Of a stretch of 64,000 nt of DNA, positions 17,485 to 25,082 are shown in pieces. Numbering within the stretch: position 1 is the stretch's first letter; each line of letters begins with the position of its first letter. The notes below the pieces were generated by a model. That model was not told the DNA's origin. It did not search any database and saw nothing but the letters and a program-made list of their open reading frames with translations. The stretch comes from Bryobacterales bacterium KBS 96 (lineage in GTDB: Bacteria; Acidobacteriota; Terriglobia; Bryobacterales; Bryobacteraceae): positions 35,289-99,288 of the forward strand of contig KB906767.1 of assembly GCA_000381625.1 (NCBI GenBank), read 5' to 3'. A program made the position numbers and the translations under genes.

Positions 17485-19821
17485 TCAGCGCTTCCGGGCT
17501 ATCCACCGAAACACCTGCCCGCTGAGCGTGTTGAGGCTGTTAGTCAAGCGGTCTGTCTCGATGTCCACCAGAGCGTAGCGATCGACGCTGGAATCACCGG
17601 CCTGCACTAACCGGCGATGATCTTCACGGAGATCGGGCAGGCCCTTGCGAACGTTAGCGGAGCCGCGCAGGGCTGAGGCCAGCAAATAGAGGGTTAACTC
17701 CACGTTGGACGCGAATGGAAAAAACGCATCTCGCGGAGCGGCTGGGCTGCTGGTTGACAAGCCCGAATCGAGAGCCATGCAGGCTTCGGCGAACCGCCGC
17801 GAGGTCGCGAGGATCGCCGCGAACAGGGCCATCTGTTCGGCTGTCATACCGGGCTCGGCGGCGATCCGGTCTACCGCTGCTTCGAAATTAGAACGTGCCA
17901 GGCGGGTGCTGAGCCGAACGGAATCGAGATTGGCGGGATCGGTTTTCCCGGGAGTTTTATACATGCCGGCAATACCCTGGAAATAAGCGCGGTATCCATC
18001 GAGCATCTGCGCGAGTGTTTCTTGGATCTGAGTCCTCTCCCAGGTTGGCCAGAGAGCATAGGCCAGCAACGCAAGGGCGCCGCCGGCCCCGGTAGTCAGT
18101 CCGCGGGCAAGAATCACTTGCTTAGGAGCAATTCCAGTCATGGCAATTAGCAAAACGATCAGAGCGCTGATACTTACGACTAAAATCCCGTAGTTCGCGG
18201 GCCCGAGCCAGCGCATTAGATAAGCAAATACGGCGATTAGCATGACCTGCGCGTCGGCCGACGGGTTGACGAAATGATAGAGAGCCGTGGCGAGCAACAG
18301 GCCCACAAGGGTCCCGCTCAGTCGCAGCGTGCCTCTGCTGAAGGTGGAGCCAAAATCGGGTTTCAAGACAATGACGGCCGTCATTGGCAGCCAATAGGAA
18401 CGCCGCCAATCGAATGCACGCCCCACGCCGTCCGCGAGCGCCACGCACGCGGCCAACCGGATGGCATGACGGAATACCGCCGAATTGAGCGACAAGTTGG
18501 CGCGCAGGGTAGCGAGTGCGCCGGCAATCCTCAATCGATACGGGCGCTGCGCTTGCCGTTCGGCAAACTTGGCCCCGCCGGCCACGGTCGCGTGGGTTGC
18601 AAGATCGGCCACGGCCCGAAGCTGTCCTTCGATGGCGCTCAATTGGAATCGCGCGTCCTGAATCATTGCCACAATAAACGTCGAAGACTTTTGCCAGTCC
18701 TTGGCGTAAAATTCACCGGTGAGCCGTTCGATTTGTTTCAGCCATCCGGCGCCGCTGGCGCTTAGTTCGGGATTCGACAAAGAGCTTGCCACTTGGGCAA
18801 GGACGCCGGCGCTCAATCCTGCGAACTGATCGAGTATCGTGGCAGCATCCCCACCATCGTTGTCGCGCCGCATGCGTCTGCGCAAGCGCGCCAGAGTCAA
18901 CAGGCCCAGCCGGAGCCGCTCCGCTTGATTAAGTAAGGAACGGTAGCGCTCGCCCTCGACCGAATGGTCCTGCCCCAGGGACGCAAGCGCCGGTTGGTTT
19001 AACGCTGCCTGTGCGAAGACGATCAGCGAAGCATTGGATTCGACCGAGGCCGCCGCCATTTTCGCAAGCTCCCGATAGACAGAAGCAAGCGCGGCGCGTT
19101 CCGGCGCGTACCGTTGCGCCGGCCACCACAGGAGAGCCAAAGCCGTCTGAAGCAATCCGCCGCCAAACGCGAGCAGTCCCGCATAAACGGCGCGTTCGGT
19201 CGTCAGGGCTTGCGCGGAGTAAACCAGCAGGATGACGACGCTAATGACGCCCAGATCCGCTGCAGTCGTGCCGAGGGCCACCGCCATGCCGGATGCAAAG
19301 GCCCACGCGGCCGCAATCAACACGGCTCCCGCGTAGTGCCGCCCCAGAATGCCGCCGAGGAAAACCGCGACCGCGGTGAGCGCACTAGACGCCAGCATGC
19401 GCTGCGCGCGCCGCCGGTAAGGATCCTGCCCATCCGAAAACGAAACATTCAGCGCTCCCGATCCGACGGCAAGGCCGCCGAGTACGTGTCCTGTTTCCGA
19501 CCCGATTGCGATCGGCAGCAAAATGCCGATTGCGTTGCGTAAGGCAACCCAAGGTATGAGTTTGTTTCTGTCAAAACGAATGACATTGCGCCAGAATGTC
19601 TGCCAAGGCCGTGGAGTTGGCAGGAGATCTTGAGCGTCGTTGGACCGGATCGGCTCGCCGGAAGACGCCTGCATAGGGCCTGAAAGCATCTGCCGATTAG
19701 GATAGTCGACCGCCTCATCGATATCGCGCTGAAGTCGATAGTCCGAGCCGGCCAGTGGCTTTACCTGTTTGTATTTCCAGTTCGATAAACCATCCGGAGG
19801 GCGTCCACCATTCAGCGCCAC
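17485..19821 (-). CDS. FUSC-family membrane protein (YccS/fusaric acid resistance-like)
   Basis: This 778-residue protein has two blocks of transmembrane helices, at about 88-230 and 435-580, each followed by a soluble helical region. The second block carries WRRSYWLPMTAVIVLKPDFGSTF-type sequence, the hallmark of the FUSC/aromatic-acid efflux family. The GTG start at 19821 is only three bases from the divergent gene's ATG and has no ribosome site. The true start may be the ATG at 19689 or 19674, which would leave room for promoters. It is probably an inner-membrane exporter; the substrate is unknown. No membrane-fusion partner lies nearby. Confidence 0.85.
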   Translation of the reverse strand: MALNGGRPPDGLSNWKYKQVKPLAGSDYRLQRDIDEAVDYPNRQMLSGPMQASSGEPIRSNDAQDLLPTPRPWQTFWRNVIRFDRNKLIPWVALRNAIGILLPIAIGSETGHVLGGLAVGSGALNVSFSDGQDPYRRRAQRMLASSALTAVAVFLGGILGRHYAGAVLIAAAWAFASGMAVALGTTAADLGVISVVILLVYSAQALTTERAVYAGLLAFGGGLLQTALALLWWPAQRYAPERAALASVYRELAKMAAASVESNASLIVFAQAALNQPALASLGQDHSVEGERYRSLLNQAERLRLGLLTLARLRRRMRRDNDGGDAATILDQFAGLSAGVLAQVASSLSNPELSASGAGWLKQIERLTGEFYAKDWQKSSTFIVAMIQDARFQLSAIEGQLRAVADLATHATVAGGAKFAERQAQRPYRLRIAGALATLRANLSLNSAVFRHAIRLAACVALADGVGRAFDWRRSYWLPMTAVIVLKPDFGSTFSRGTLRLSGTLVGLLLATALYHFVNPSADAQVMLIAVFAYLMRWLGPANYGILVVSISALIVLLIAMTGIAPKQVILARGLTTGAGGALALLAYALWPTWERTQIQETLAQMLDGYRAYFQGIAGMYKTPGKTDPANLDSVRLSTRLARSNFEAAVDRIAAEPGMTAEQMALFAAILATSRRFAEACMALDSGLSTSSPAAPRDAFFPFASNVELTLYLLASALRGSANVRKGLPDLREDHRRLVQAGDSSVDRYALVDIETDRLTNSLNTLSGQVFRWIARKR

Positions 19822-19824
19822 AAA

Positions 19825-20766
19825 ATGAACGCAATCAGGGACATCATTTTAAACGGCCTACTGATCGCCGTTATCGCTCACGGCCTTATTGGCATTTCGT
19901 TGATTTGGGACAAAGTCCTCCTGAAGAGGCCTGGCACAAAAAATCTCCTTTCGTATGTGTTCTGGCTCGGGGCTATCAGCGTTTTCGGGCTTGTGCTGAT
20001 TCCGTTCGGCTTCAAGATGCCGTCCTGGAAACTTGCGGGAATGGGTTTCGCCGCGGGCCTGCTAGACCTGATTGCGTCCTATTTTTACTACTCTGCTTTG
20101 AAATCGGGGGAGGCATCGGAGGAGCTGGCGGTCATGGGCGGCTTCGCTCCTGTCGCAACAGCGCTGATAGCGATTCCATTGCTTCGGGAGCCGGTGGGTG
20201 GTGAGTTGGCCGGGTTTATTGTGATGACGATCGGCGGTTTCGTTATGTTCTTCGCCGAAAAGCAGCCGCTCAAGAAAATGCTTCCAAAAATCGTCCTTGC
20301 CTCAGCCGGGTTTGGATTGATGAACGTGTTCCAAAAGATTGTTTTCAACAGTACGAACTTCGTGAGCGGGTACGTCTTCTTCACGTTCGGAACGTTCGTG
20401 GGGTCGATCGCGCTCCTGGCGCCTCCAAGCTGGCGGCGGCAAATTTTCGAGCATTCCGAGGAAGCTACCCCTAGCAGCAAATTCTGGTACATGGTGAACA
20501 GATTCGTCGCCGGCTTGGGCTCTTTTCTGGTCATTTTCGCAATTAGCCGGGCGAATCCCGCGATTGTGGAAGCCATTTCCGGCGTTCGTTACATCATCAT
20601 TTTTCTTGGCGCCTATGCCATCACGCAGTTGAAACCATCGTGGTTTCGAGAGGATTTCCGCAAGCCGATATTGATTGCCAAGGCGACAGCGACGTGTTTA
20701 GTGGTGATCGGGCTTGTTCTGGTTGCCCTAAGTGGAGGTGGCGCCGGCGCCGCCGGACCACAGTGA
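19825..20766 (+). CDS. EamA-family (DMT superfamily) transporter
   Basis: A 313-residue protein with about ten hydrophobic helices in two similar halves, as in EamA carriers. The first half ends with the helix around LAGFIVMTIGGFVMFFAEK; the second half has GVRYIIIFLGAYAITQL and a last helix ending in LVLVALSGGG. The substrate cannot be deduced. The ATG at 19825 lacks a clear ribosome site. Its stop and the stop of the convergent small transporter meet head-on inside TGATCA (20764-20769). Confidence 0.85.
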   Translation: MNAIRDIILNGLLIAVIAHGLIGISLIWDKVLLKRPGTKNLLSYVFWLGAISVFGLVLIPFGFKMPSWKLAGMGFAAGLLDLIASYFYYSALKSGEASEELAVMGGFAPVATALIAIPLLREPVGGELAGFIVMTIGGFVMFFAEKQPLKKMLPKIVLASAGFGLMNVFQKIVFNSTNFVSGYVFFTFGTFVGSIALLAPPSWRRQIFEHSEEATPSSKFWYMVNRFVAGLGSFLVIFAISRANPAIVEAISGVRYIIIFLGAYAITQLKPSWFREDFRKPILIAKATATCLVVIGLVLVALSGGGAGAAGPQ

Positions 20767-21129
20767 TCAGACGGAAATCAAAACGATCCCGATCGCGACC
20801 ATAACGACGCCTGCCCACCGCCGCCAGGTGATTCGCTCGTTCAGATACCATTTGGCACAGACCGTCTTGAGGATGTAGCTTGATGCGGTCACGGGCACGG
20901 CAAAGCTCAGATCGGATACGGATAGTAGCGCCATAAATGAGAAGAACGCAATCGCATTGCAAAAAATTCCACCGGCGACCAGTGGGTGCGTGACGATGTA
21001 GCGCATGATCCGGGCGAGACCGCGTGGCCTGAAATCGTCGAGCTCGCCATGCAGCGACATGCCTTTCGCGCTGACGAGATCGCCGATCGTGCCAGACAGA
21101 ACAGTGACGAGAACCCACACCCATTTCAT
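20767..21129 (-). CDS. Small four-helix EamA/SMR-like membrane protein, subunit B of a pair
   Basis: A 120-residue protein with four predicted membrane helices: KWVWVLVTVLSGTIGDL, a second near 50-65, a third containing FAVPVTASSYILKTV, and a last one ending in VVMVAIGIVLISV. The start ATG (21129-21127) shares its A with the TGA of the upstream gene (TGATG), so translation is coupled. Size and layout match half-size DMT proteins that act as heterodimers, such as the ArnE/ArnF type. The substrate is unknown. Frame continuation upstream to 21342 overlaps the partner gene and is not real. Confidence 0.82.
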   Translation of the reverse strand: MKWVWVLVTVLSGTIGDLVSAKGMSLHGELDDFRPRGLARIMRYIVTHPLVAGGIFCNAIAFFSFMALLSVSDLSFAVPVTASSYILKTVCAKWYLNERITWRRWAGVVMVAIGIVLISV

Positions 21130-21554
21130 CACTGGTCGTCTCCGGTATCGTGTGGCGGAGTTTCGGAAACGAGAACGACTCCGAACGAAATTAATGCAAT
21201 TCCCAGCCAGCGGGCGATTGAGACTGTTTCGCCCAGAAAGAATTTCCCGAGAATAGCCGTCAATACGTATCCTCCGGCCGTCACCGGGAGCACATAGGTG
21301 AGATCCGCCCAGGTGAACATCGAAAGTTGGGCCACCATCCACACGACCAGCAATGCAATTCCAAAAAAAATCCAGAGGTTTGTGAACAGTGAAGCCGTAT
21401 AGCCCATCACCGAAGTGTTGTCGAAGTCGGGCATCTGCTTCATTCCGACGGCAAGCAGGACGTTCCCGGCTGCATTGGTCAGGACCACGATGGCAATGAA
21501 AATCCGGTTCTTAAGTTCTGATTTCGGTTCCGCCTGCATATGCTCGCTGTTCAC
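21129..21554 (-). CDS. Small four-helix EamA/SMR-like membrane protein, subunit A of a pair
   Basis: A 141-residue protein with a short polar N-terminus and four hydrophobic helices. The third helix carries YVLPVTAGGYVLTAI, parallel to FAVPVTASSYILKTV in the partner, and the fourth is preceded by FLGETVSIARWLG. The start is a GTG at 21554 or the ATG five codons later. The two genes overlap by one base and probably make a heterodimeric exporter of the small DMT class. PPK2 is divergent, 35 bp away. Confidence 0.82.
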   Translation of the reverse strand: MNSEHMQAEPKSELKNRIFIAIVVLTNAAGNVLLAVGMKQMPDFDNTSVMGYTASLFTNLWIFFGIALLVVWMVAQLSMFTWADLTYVLPVTAGGYVLTAILGKFFLGETVSIARWLGIALISFGVVLVSETPPHDTGDDQ

Positions 21555-21589
21555 GACGGTTAGACGCTTAAGGAGTCTACAGAGAAATA

Positions 21590-22483
21590 ATGGATGCTAT
21601 GGCTAAACCTCGAAATGTTTCTAGATCATATCGAGTAAACGACGGCCGCGGCTTTCGGTTAAAGGATTTCGATCCGGGAGACACGGGCGGAATACAGTCA
21701 CAAGAGGAAGCGCGGGACCTAATCGAGGGCGGCCTTTCATCGTTGCGCGATTTGCAAGAGAAACACTATGCACAGGACCAATGGGCGGTTCTCCTGATTC
21801 TCCAGGCGATGGACGCAGCCGGGAAAGATAGCCTGGTCAAACACGTCATGTCGGGTGTGAATCCCACGGGATGCCGGGTTTACTCTTTCAAGAAGCCTTC
21901 GATCGAAGAATTGGATCACGACTTTCTGTGGAGGACGACAAAGAGCTTACCGGAGCGCGGAAAAATCGGTATCTTCAACAGGTCTTATTACGAAGAGGTT
22001 CTTATGGTCCGTGTGCATCCGGAGGCGCTTGCGGAGGAAAAGATCCCCTCTTCGTTAATTACAAAGAAACTGTGGAGGGAGCGGTTCGAGGACATTTGCG
22101 CGTTTGAGCGTTACCTTGCCCGTAACGGAGTGGTTACGCGAAAATTCTTTCTTCATGTTTCCGAGGAGAAACAGAAGGAACGGTTTCTCAGCCGCCTTGA
22201 TAATCCACGGAAAAGTTGGAAATTCGAAGCCGATGACGTAAAGGAGCGGAAGCACTGGCGCGAATACATGCGCGCGTACGAGGAAATGATCCGGAACACG
22301 GCGAGGCCACACGCGCCGTGGTACGTAGTCCCGGCCGATAACAAATGGTTCACGCAACTCGTGGTGGCCGAGGCGATTGTGGAAACGCTGGAAGAACTGA
22401 ACCTGGAATATCCCAAGCTCGACAAGCAAAGAAGAAAGGAATTGCACGCGGCCCACGCCCAGCTTTCAAAACAAAAGCACTGA
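21590..22483 (+). CDS. Polyphosphate kinase 2 family protein
   Basis: PPK2 enzymes move phosphate between polyphosphate and nucleotides. The 297 residues contain Walker A MDAAGKDS at 74-81, the Walker B region with FNRSYYEEVLMVRVHP at 129-144, and the arginine-rich lid ERKHWREYMRAYEEMI near 220. They end with WYVVPADNKWFTQLVVAEAI. The single-domain length fits class I or III; which nucleotide is used cannot be told by eye. Starts at ATG 21590 or 21599 are both possible, with an AAGGAG 15 bases before the first. Confidence 0.93.
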   Translation: MDAMAKPRNVSRSYRVNDGRGFRLKDFDPGDTGGIQSQEEARDLIEGGLSSLRDLQEKHYAQDQWAVLLILQAMDAAGKDSLVKHVMSGVNPTGCRVYSFKKPSIEELDHDFLWRTTKSLPERGKIGIFNRSYYEEVLMVRVHPEALAEEKIPSSLITKKLWRERFEDICAFERYLARNGVVTRKFFLHVSEEKQKERFLSRLDNPRKSWKFEADDVKERKHWREYMRAYEEMIRNTARPHAPWYVVPADNKWFTQLVVAEAIVETLEELNLEYPKLDKQRRKELHAAHAQLSKQKH

Positions 22484-22842
22484 TGCGATCTCGCGAAGAC
22501 AGCGGCTATGACCCGGCCTCCGCCAGTGGAGCCGCCCCAGTACTTGTAGTACTTTAATGGAACTCAAAATGTTTATTGACACTAAAAGGAATGATATTTT
22601 GAAAAAGTACAACTTAATTGGAGAAGGGTCTCTCGAATTGTTTGCGTTTCGAGCGCAAAGGCAGAGGCCGCCTATTGACAGAGTCTTTTAAGGGGCATTT
22701 CTGAACGTGGTTAACGCTTCTAATGCCTTGTTGGCCGTCCTGCCAACGAAGCCGACCTTCAAGTTAATTTACTAGAGGATTCTACGAGAGTTCTTGGGTT
22801 TCGCAAAACGCACATTTGCGGGACTTTCTGAGGGAAGATTAT
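22484..22842. other. Intergenic region, AT-rich, no supported gene
   Basis: About 359 bp between PPK2 and the GAF protein. A short dyad AGTAC-5-GTACT lies at 22539-22553 and is followed by TTTAAT, possibly a weak transcription end for PPK2. The stretch 22560-22620 is markedly AT-rich compared with its surroundings. A 40-codon frame at 22569 has no support. Confidence 0.4.
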
Positions 22843-23658
22843 ATGCGCGCGTCGATTTGGCCGTCCGAACTTAACCGTTTAGCGGCACTCCAGCGATACA
22901 GAATACTGGATACACAACCCGAAGACTGCTTCGACACGATCACGCGTTTGGCGGCTCAATTCTTTAGAAGCCCAGTGTCATGGATATCGCTCGCGGATGT
23001 AAATCGCAATTGGTTCAAATCGGTAGTAGGTCTAAATATTAGGGAATATCCGAGGGCGGGGAGCCTCTGTGCGCGCACCATCTCAACAAACGCCCCGTTC
23101 GTGATCCGCGATGCCTCCGCTGATTCCAGGTTCGCGGATAACCCGCTCGTCACGAGTGAACCGCGCATACGGTTCTATGCCGGGATACCATTACAAACGC
23201 TGGACGGATTCAACGTCGGCACGCTTTGCGTTGCCGATGCGGAGCCCAGAGAGTGTACAGACCAGCAGTTGCGATCCCTAAGGGAACTCTCGCGATTAGT
23301 GCTCTTACAACTGGAAGCCCGGCTCTTACGGCTGGATGCGGAGGCGGCTCATCGGAGCGCAATGCCGCCTGGCTTGGCGGGAAGCGGCGTTCCCGATAGT
23401 TACGATGGCGCGCAAAGCGATCCGCTGTTGGCCGCCGCCCATCACATCCGAACTCCGCTAAACGGAATCTTTGCTGCCGCCGATTTACTAGCCCTGACCG
23501 AGCTTACGTCGGAGCAGCGCGAGTACCTGGAAATCGTGCGAGCGTCTTCACGCAGCCTGCTAATGTTGGCGGCGGAAGCGCTGAAGCGGTTTGAGGACGC
23601 CAAGCCGCGCGCAGCGCTAACGCATCACGGGCTCCAGTACAAACATATGCTTGCCTGA
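22843..23658 (+). CDS. GAF-domain protein with an isolated HisKA (DHp) segment
   Basis: A 271-residue protein starting at ATG 22843 with AGGGAAG five bases upstream. Residues of about 10-165 form a GAF domain of the type found in hybrid kinases (LNRLAALQRYRILDT, then the W-F-K-S-V-V-G-L stretch and GSLCARTI). A C-terminal segment has the H-box HHIRTPLNGI and the paired helix typical of HisKA. The ATP-binding HATPase domain is missing, and no remnant was seen in the 220 bp downstream. It could be a phosphotransfer or dimerisation partner for another kinase, or a truncated kinase. Confidence 0.8.
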   Translation: MRASIWPSELNRLAALQRYRILDTQPEDCFDTITRLAAQFFRSPVSWISLADVNRNWFKSVVGLNIREYPRAGSLCARTISTNAPFVIRDASADSRFADNPLVTSEPRIRFYAGIPLQTLDGFNVGTLCVADAEPRECTDQQLRSLRELSRLVLLQLEARLLRLDAEAAHRSAMPPGLAGSGVPDSYDGAQSDPLLAAAHHIRTPLNGIFAAADLLALTELTSEQREYLEIVRASSRSLLMLAAEALKRFEDAKPRAALTHHGLQYKHMLA

Positions 23659-23879
23659 TCCCACTCCTCCGGCGATAACAATGCCCGGCGTGTCCACGTT
23701 GCCTTTACGCCGCGGGTCCCGAATTCGCTTCGGAGATGAAGCCTATACGGTCGCGAGCGGAGAAGAGCCTGCTGCATGCTGGAAGTGTAGCTGGCGATTC
23801 TCCCGTGATTCTGATTATTGGGCATTCTTCTGCTTTGCTAACATGAGGTGCTTTCGCTCCACTCATCTCGAGGAGGCTC

Positions 23880-24449
23880 ATGCGACGCCGTTCCTTCTTC
23901 AGGGCCGCTGCTTCAGTGGTTCCGGCTACAGGCCTGTACCCTTTGGTCGCTCGTCAGGCGCGCGCGCAGGTTCCCGCAGCGCCGCCGTCAAGCGTGCCGC
24001 ATGTGGTGGGCGCCGGAGAGGACCGCTACGGCCATCCTCATGCGGTAGGGTTGGACCCGCTTCTCTTTAAGGTTGCCACCCGTGACACCGGAGGCGGGCT
24101 TTTCGTCGTGGAGCATCCGCATCTTCTTGCTGGTGGGCCGCCGCTACATCTGCACCTGAATCAAGAGGAATGGTTCTACGTCATGGAGGGGGAAGTGGCC
24201 TTTCAGGTAGGCGATCAAAGGCTGCATCTGCATGCGGGGGAATCTGTACTGGCTCCGCGCCGGGTGCCGCACACGTTTTCATCGGTTGCGGCTACGCCCA
24301 GTCGCATGCTCATCGCCTTCTGCCCTGCAGGCAAAATGGAACAATTCTTCCGCGATATCGAAGATCCCAAGGCGCCCGTAGGAGAAGCCGAATTCTGGCG
24401 GCGATACGAAATAGAGTTATTGGGACCCTCTCCATTTAGGAAATCGTAG
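23880..24449 (+). CDS. Exported cupin-domain protein
   Basis: A 189-residue protein with a Tat-like signal (RRRSFFRAAA, hydrophobic stretch, ARA cleavage near residue 29) and a single cupin_2 barrel. The metal-site residues sit in HLHLNQEEWFYVMEGEVAF and the second cupin motif in RVPHTFSS. The C-terminus has an FFRDIEDP segment common in acidobacterial cupins. The enzyme or binding role is unknown. A GAGGAGG ribosome site lies five bases before the ATG. Confidence 0.85.
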   Translation: MRRRSFFRAAASVVPATGLYPLVARQARAQVPAAPPSSVPHVVGAGEDRYGHPHAVGLDPLLFKVATRDTGGGLFVVEHPHLLAGGPPLHLHLNQEEWFYVMEGEVAFQVGDQRLHLHAGESVLAPRRVPHTFSSVAATPSRMLIAFCPAGKMEQFFRDIEDPKAPVGEAEFWRRYEIELLGPSPFRKS

Positions 24450-24575
24450 GCCAGACCATCAGGCAAGGGCTCGCACCATTGGCGCGAACTCCCATGGTCG
24501 CTCGGCAGCGATGGAATATCATCGGAAGGTTTGAAGGCCCCGCTGTTAGTTGTAAACTAATCGCGGAATTTGCTT

Positions 24576-25076
24576 ATGATCGCAACGCTGTTTCTCCTGC
24601 TGGCCGCGCACGCCGCGGTTCCTTCCCACTCCGGCAGCAAAGCCCTGGTGCTGCTCTTCACCCGCTCCGATTGCCCCATTTCGAACCGCTACGCGCCCGC
24701 GCTCGAGCACATGTACAAGGAATATTCTTCCCAGGGCATTGACTTCAAGCTGGTCTACCCCGAGCCGGACCTGACAGCGGCGGCCATGGCGAAACATAAC
24801 CGCGATTACGGCTACTCAATGCCTTCCGTGCTCGACAGTTCTCACAAATTTGTCAATATGGCGAAGGCCCGCTTCACGCCGGAAGCAGCGGTCTTTGTGC
24901 AAGGGCGTGAAATCTATTTGGGCAGAATCGACGATTGGTATGCTGCTTGGAATGAATCGAGAGTGAAACCGCTCCATCACGATCTTCAGGATGAGATCAC
25001 CGCCGTCCTGGCGGGGACTGTCCCGGCGTATCGCGAAACCGAAGCGATCGGCTGCGCGATTGAAAATACACAGTAA
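24576..25076 (+). CDS. Thioredoxin-fold (redoxin-like) exported protein
   Basis: About 166 residues from ATG 24576 (a TTG two codons earlier is an alternative). A short signal sequence (MIATLFLLLAAHAA) is followed by a thioredoxin-like fold: LVLLFTRSDCPISNRYAP, then YPEPDLTAAAMAKHNRDYGY, PSVLDSSHKFVNMAKARFTPEA and the strand VFVQGREIYLGRIDD. The active site is CPIS, a single Cys without the resolving partner. It converges on the PHM-like/TPR gene with only six bases between stops, and it may be its redox partner (inference). Confidence 0.8.
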   Translation: MIATLFLLLAAHAAVPSHSGSKALVLLFTRSDCPISNRYAPALEHMYKEYSSQGIDFKLVYPEPDLTAAAMAKHNRDYGYSMPSVLDSSHKFVNMAKARFTPEAAVFVQGREIYLGRIDDWYAAWNESRVKPLHHDLQDEITAVLAGTVPAYRETEAIGCAIENTQ

Positions 25077-25082
25077 TCGCGT

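Noticed and set aside
22539..22560. AGTAC-5-GTACT dyad as the PPK2 terminator
   Set aside because: The stem is only five bases and the T-run is short; too weak to call.
22569..22691. A 40-codon frame starting MFIDTKRND in the AT-rich spacer before the GAF gene
   Set aside because: No ribosome site, no signal or family features, and a length expected by chance.
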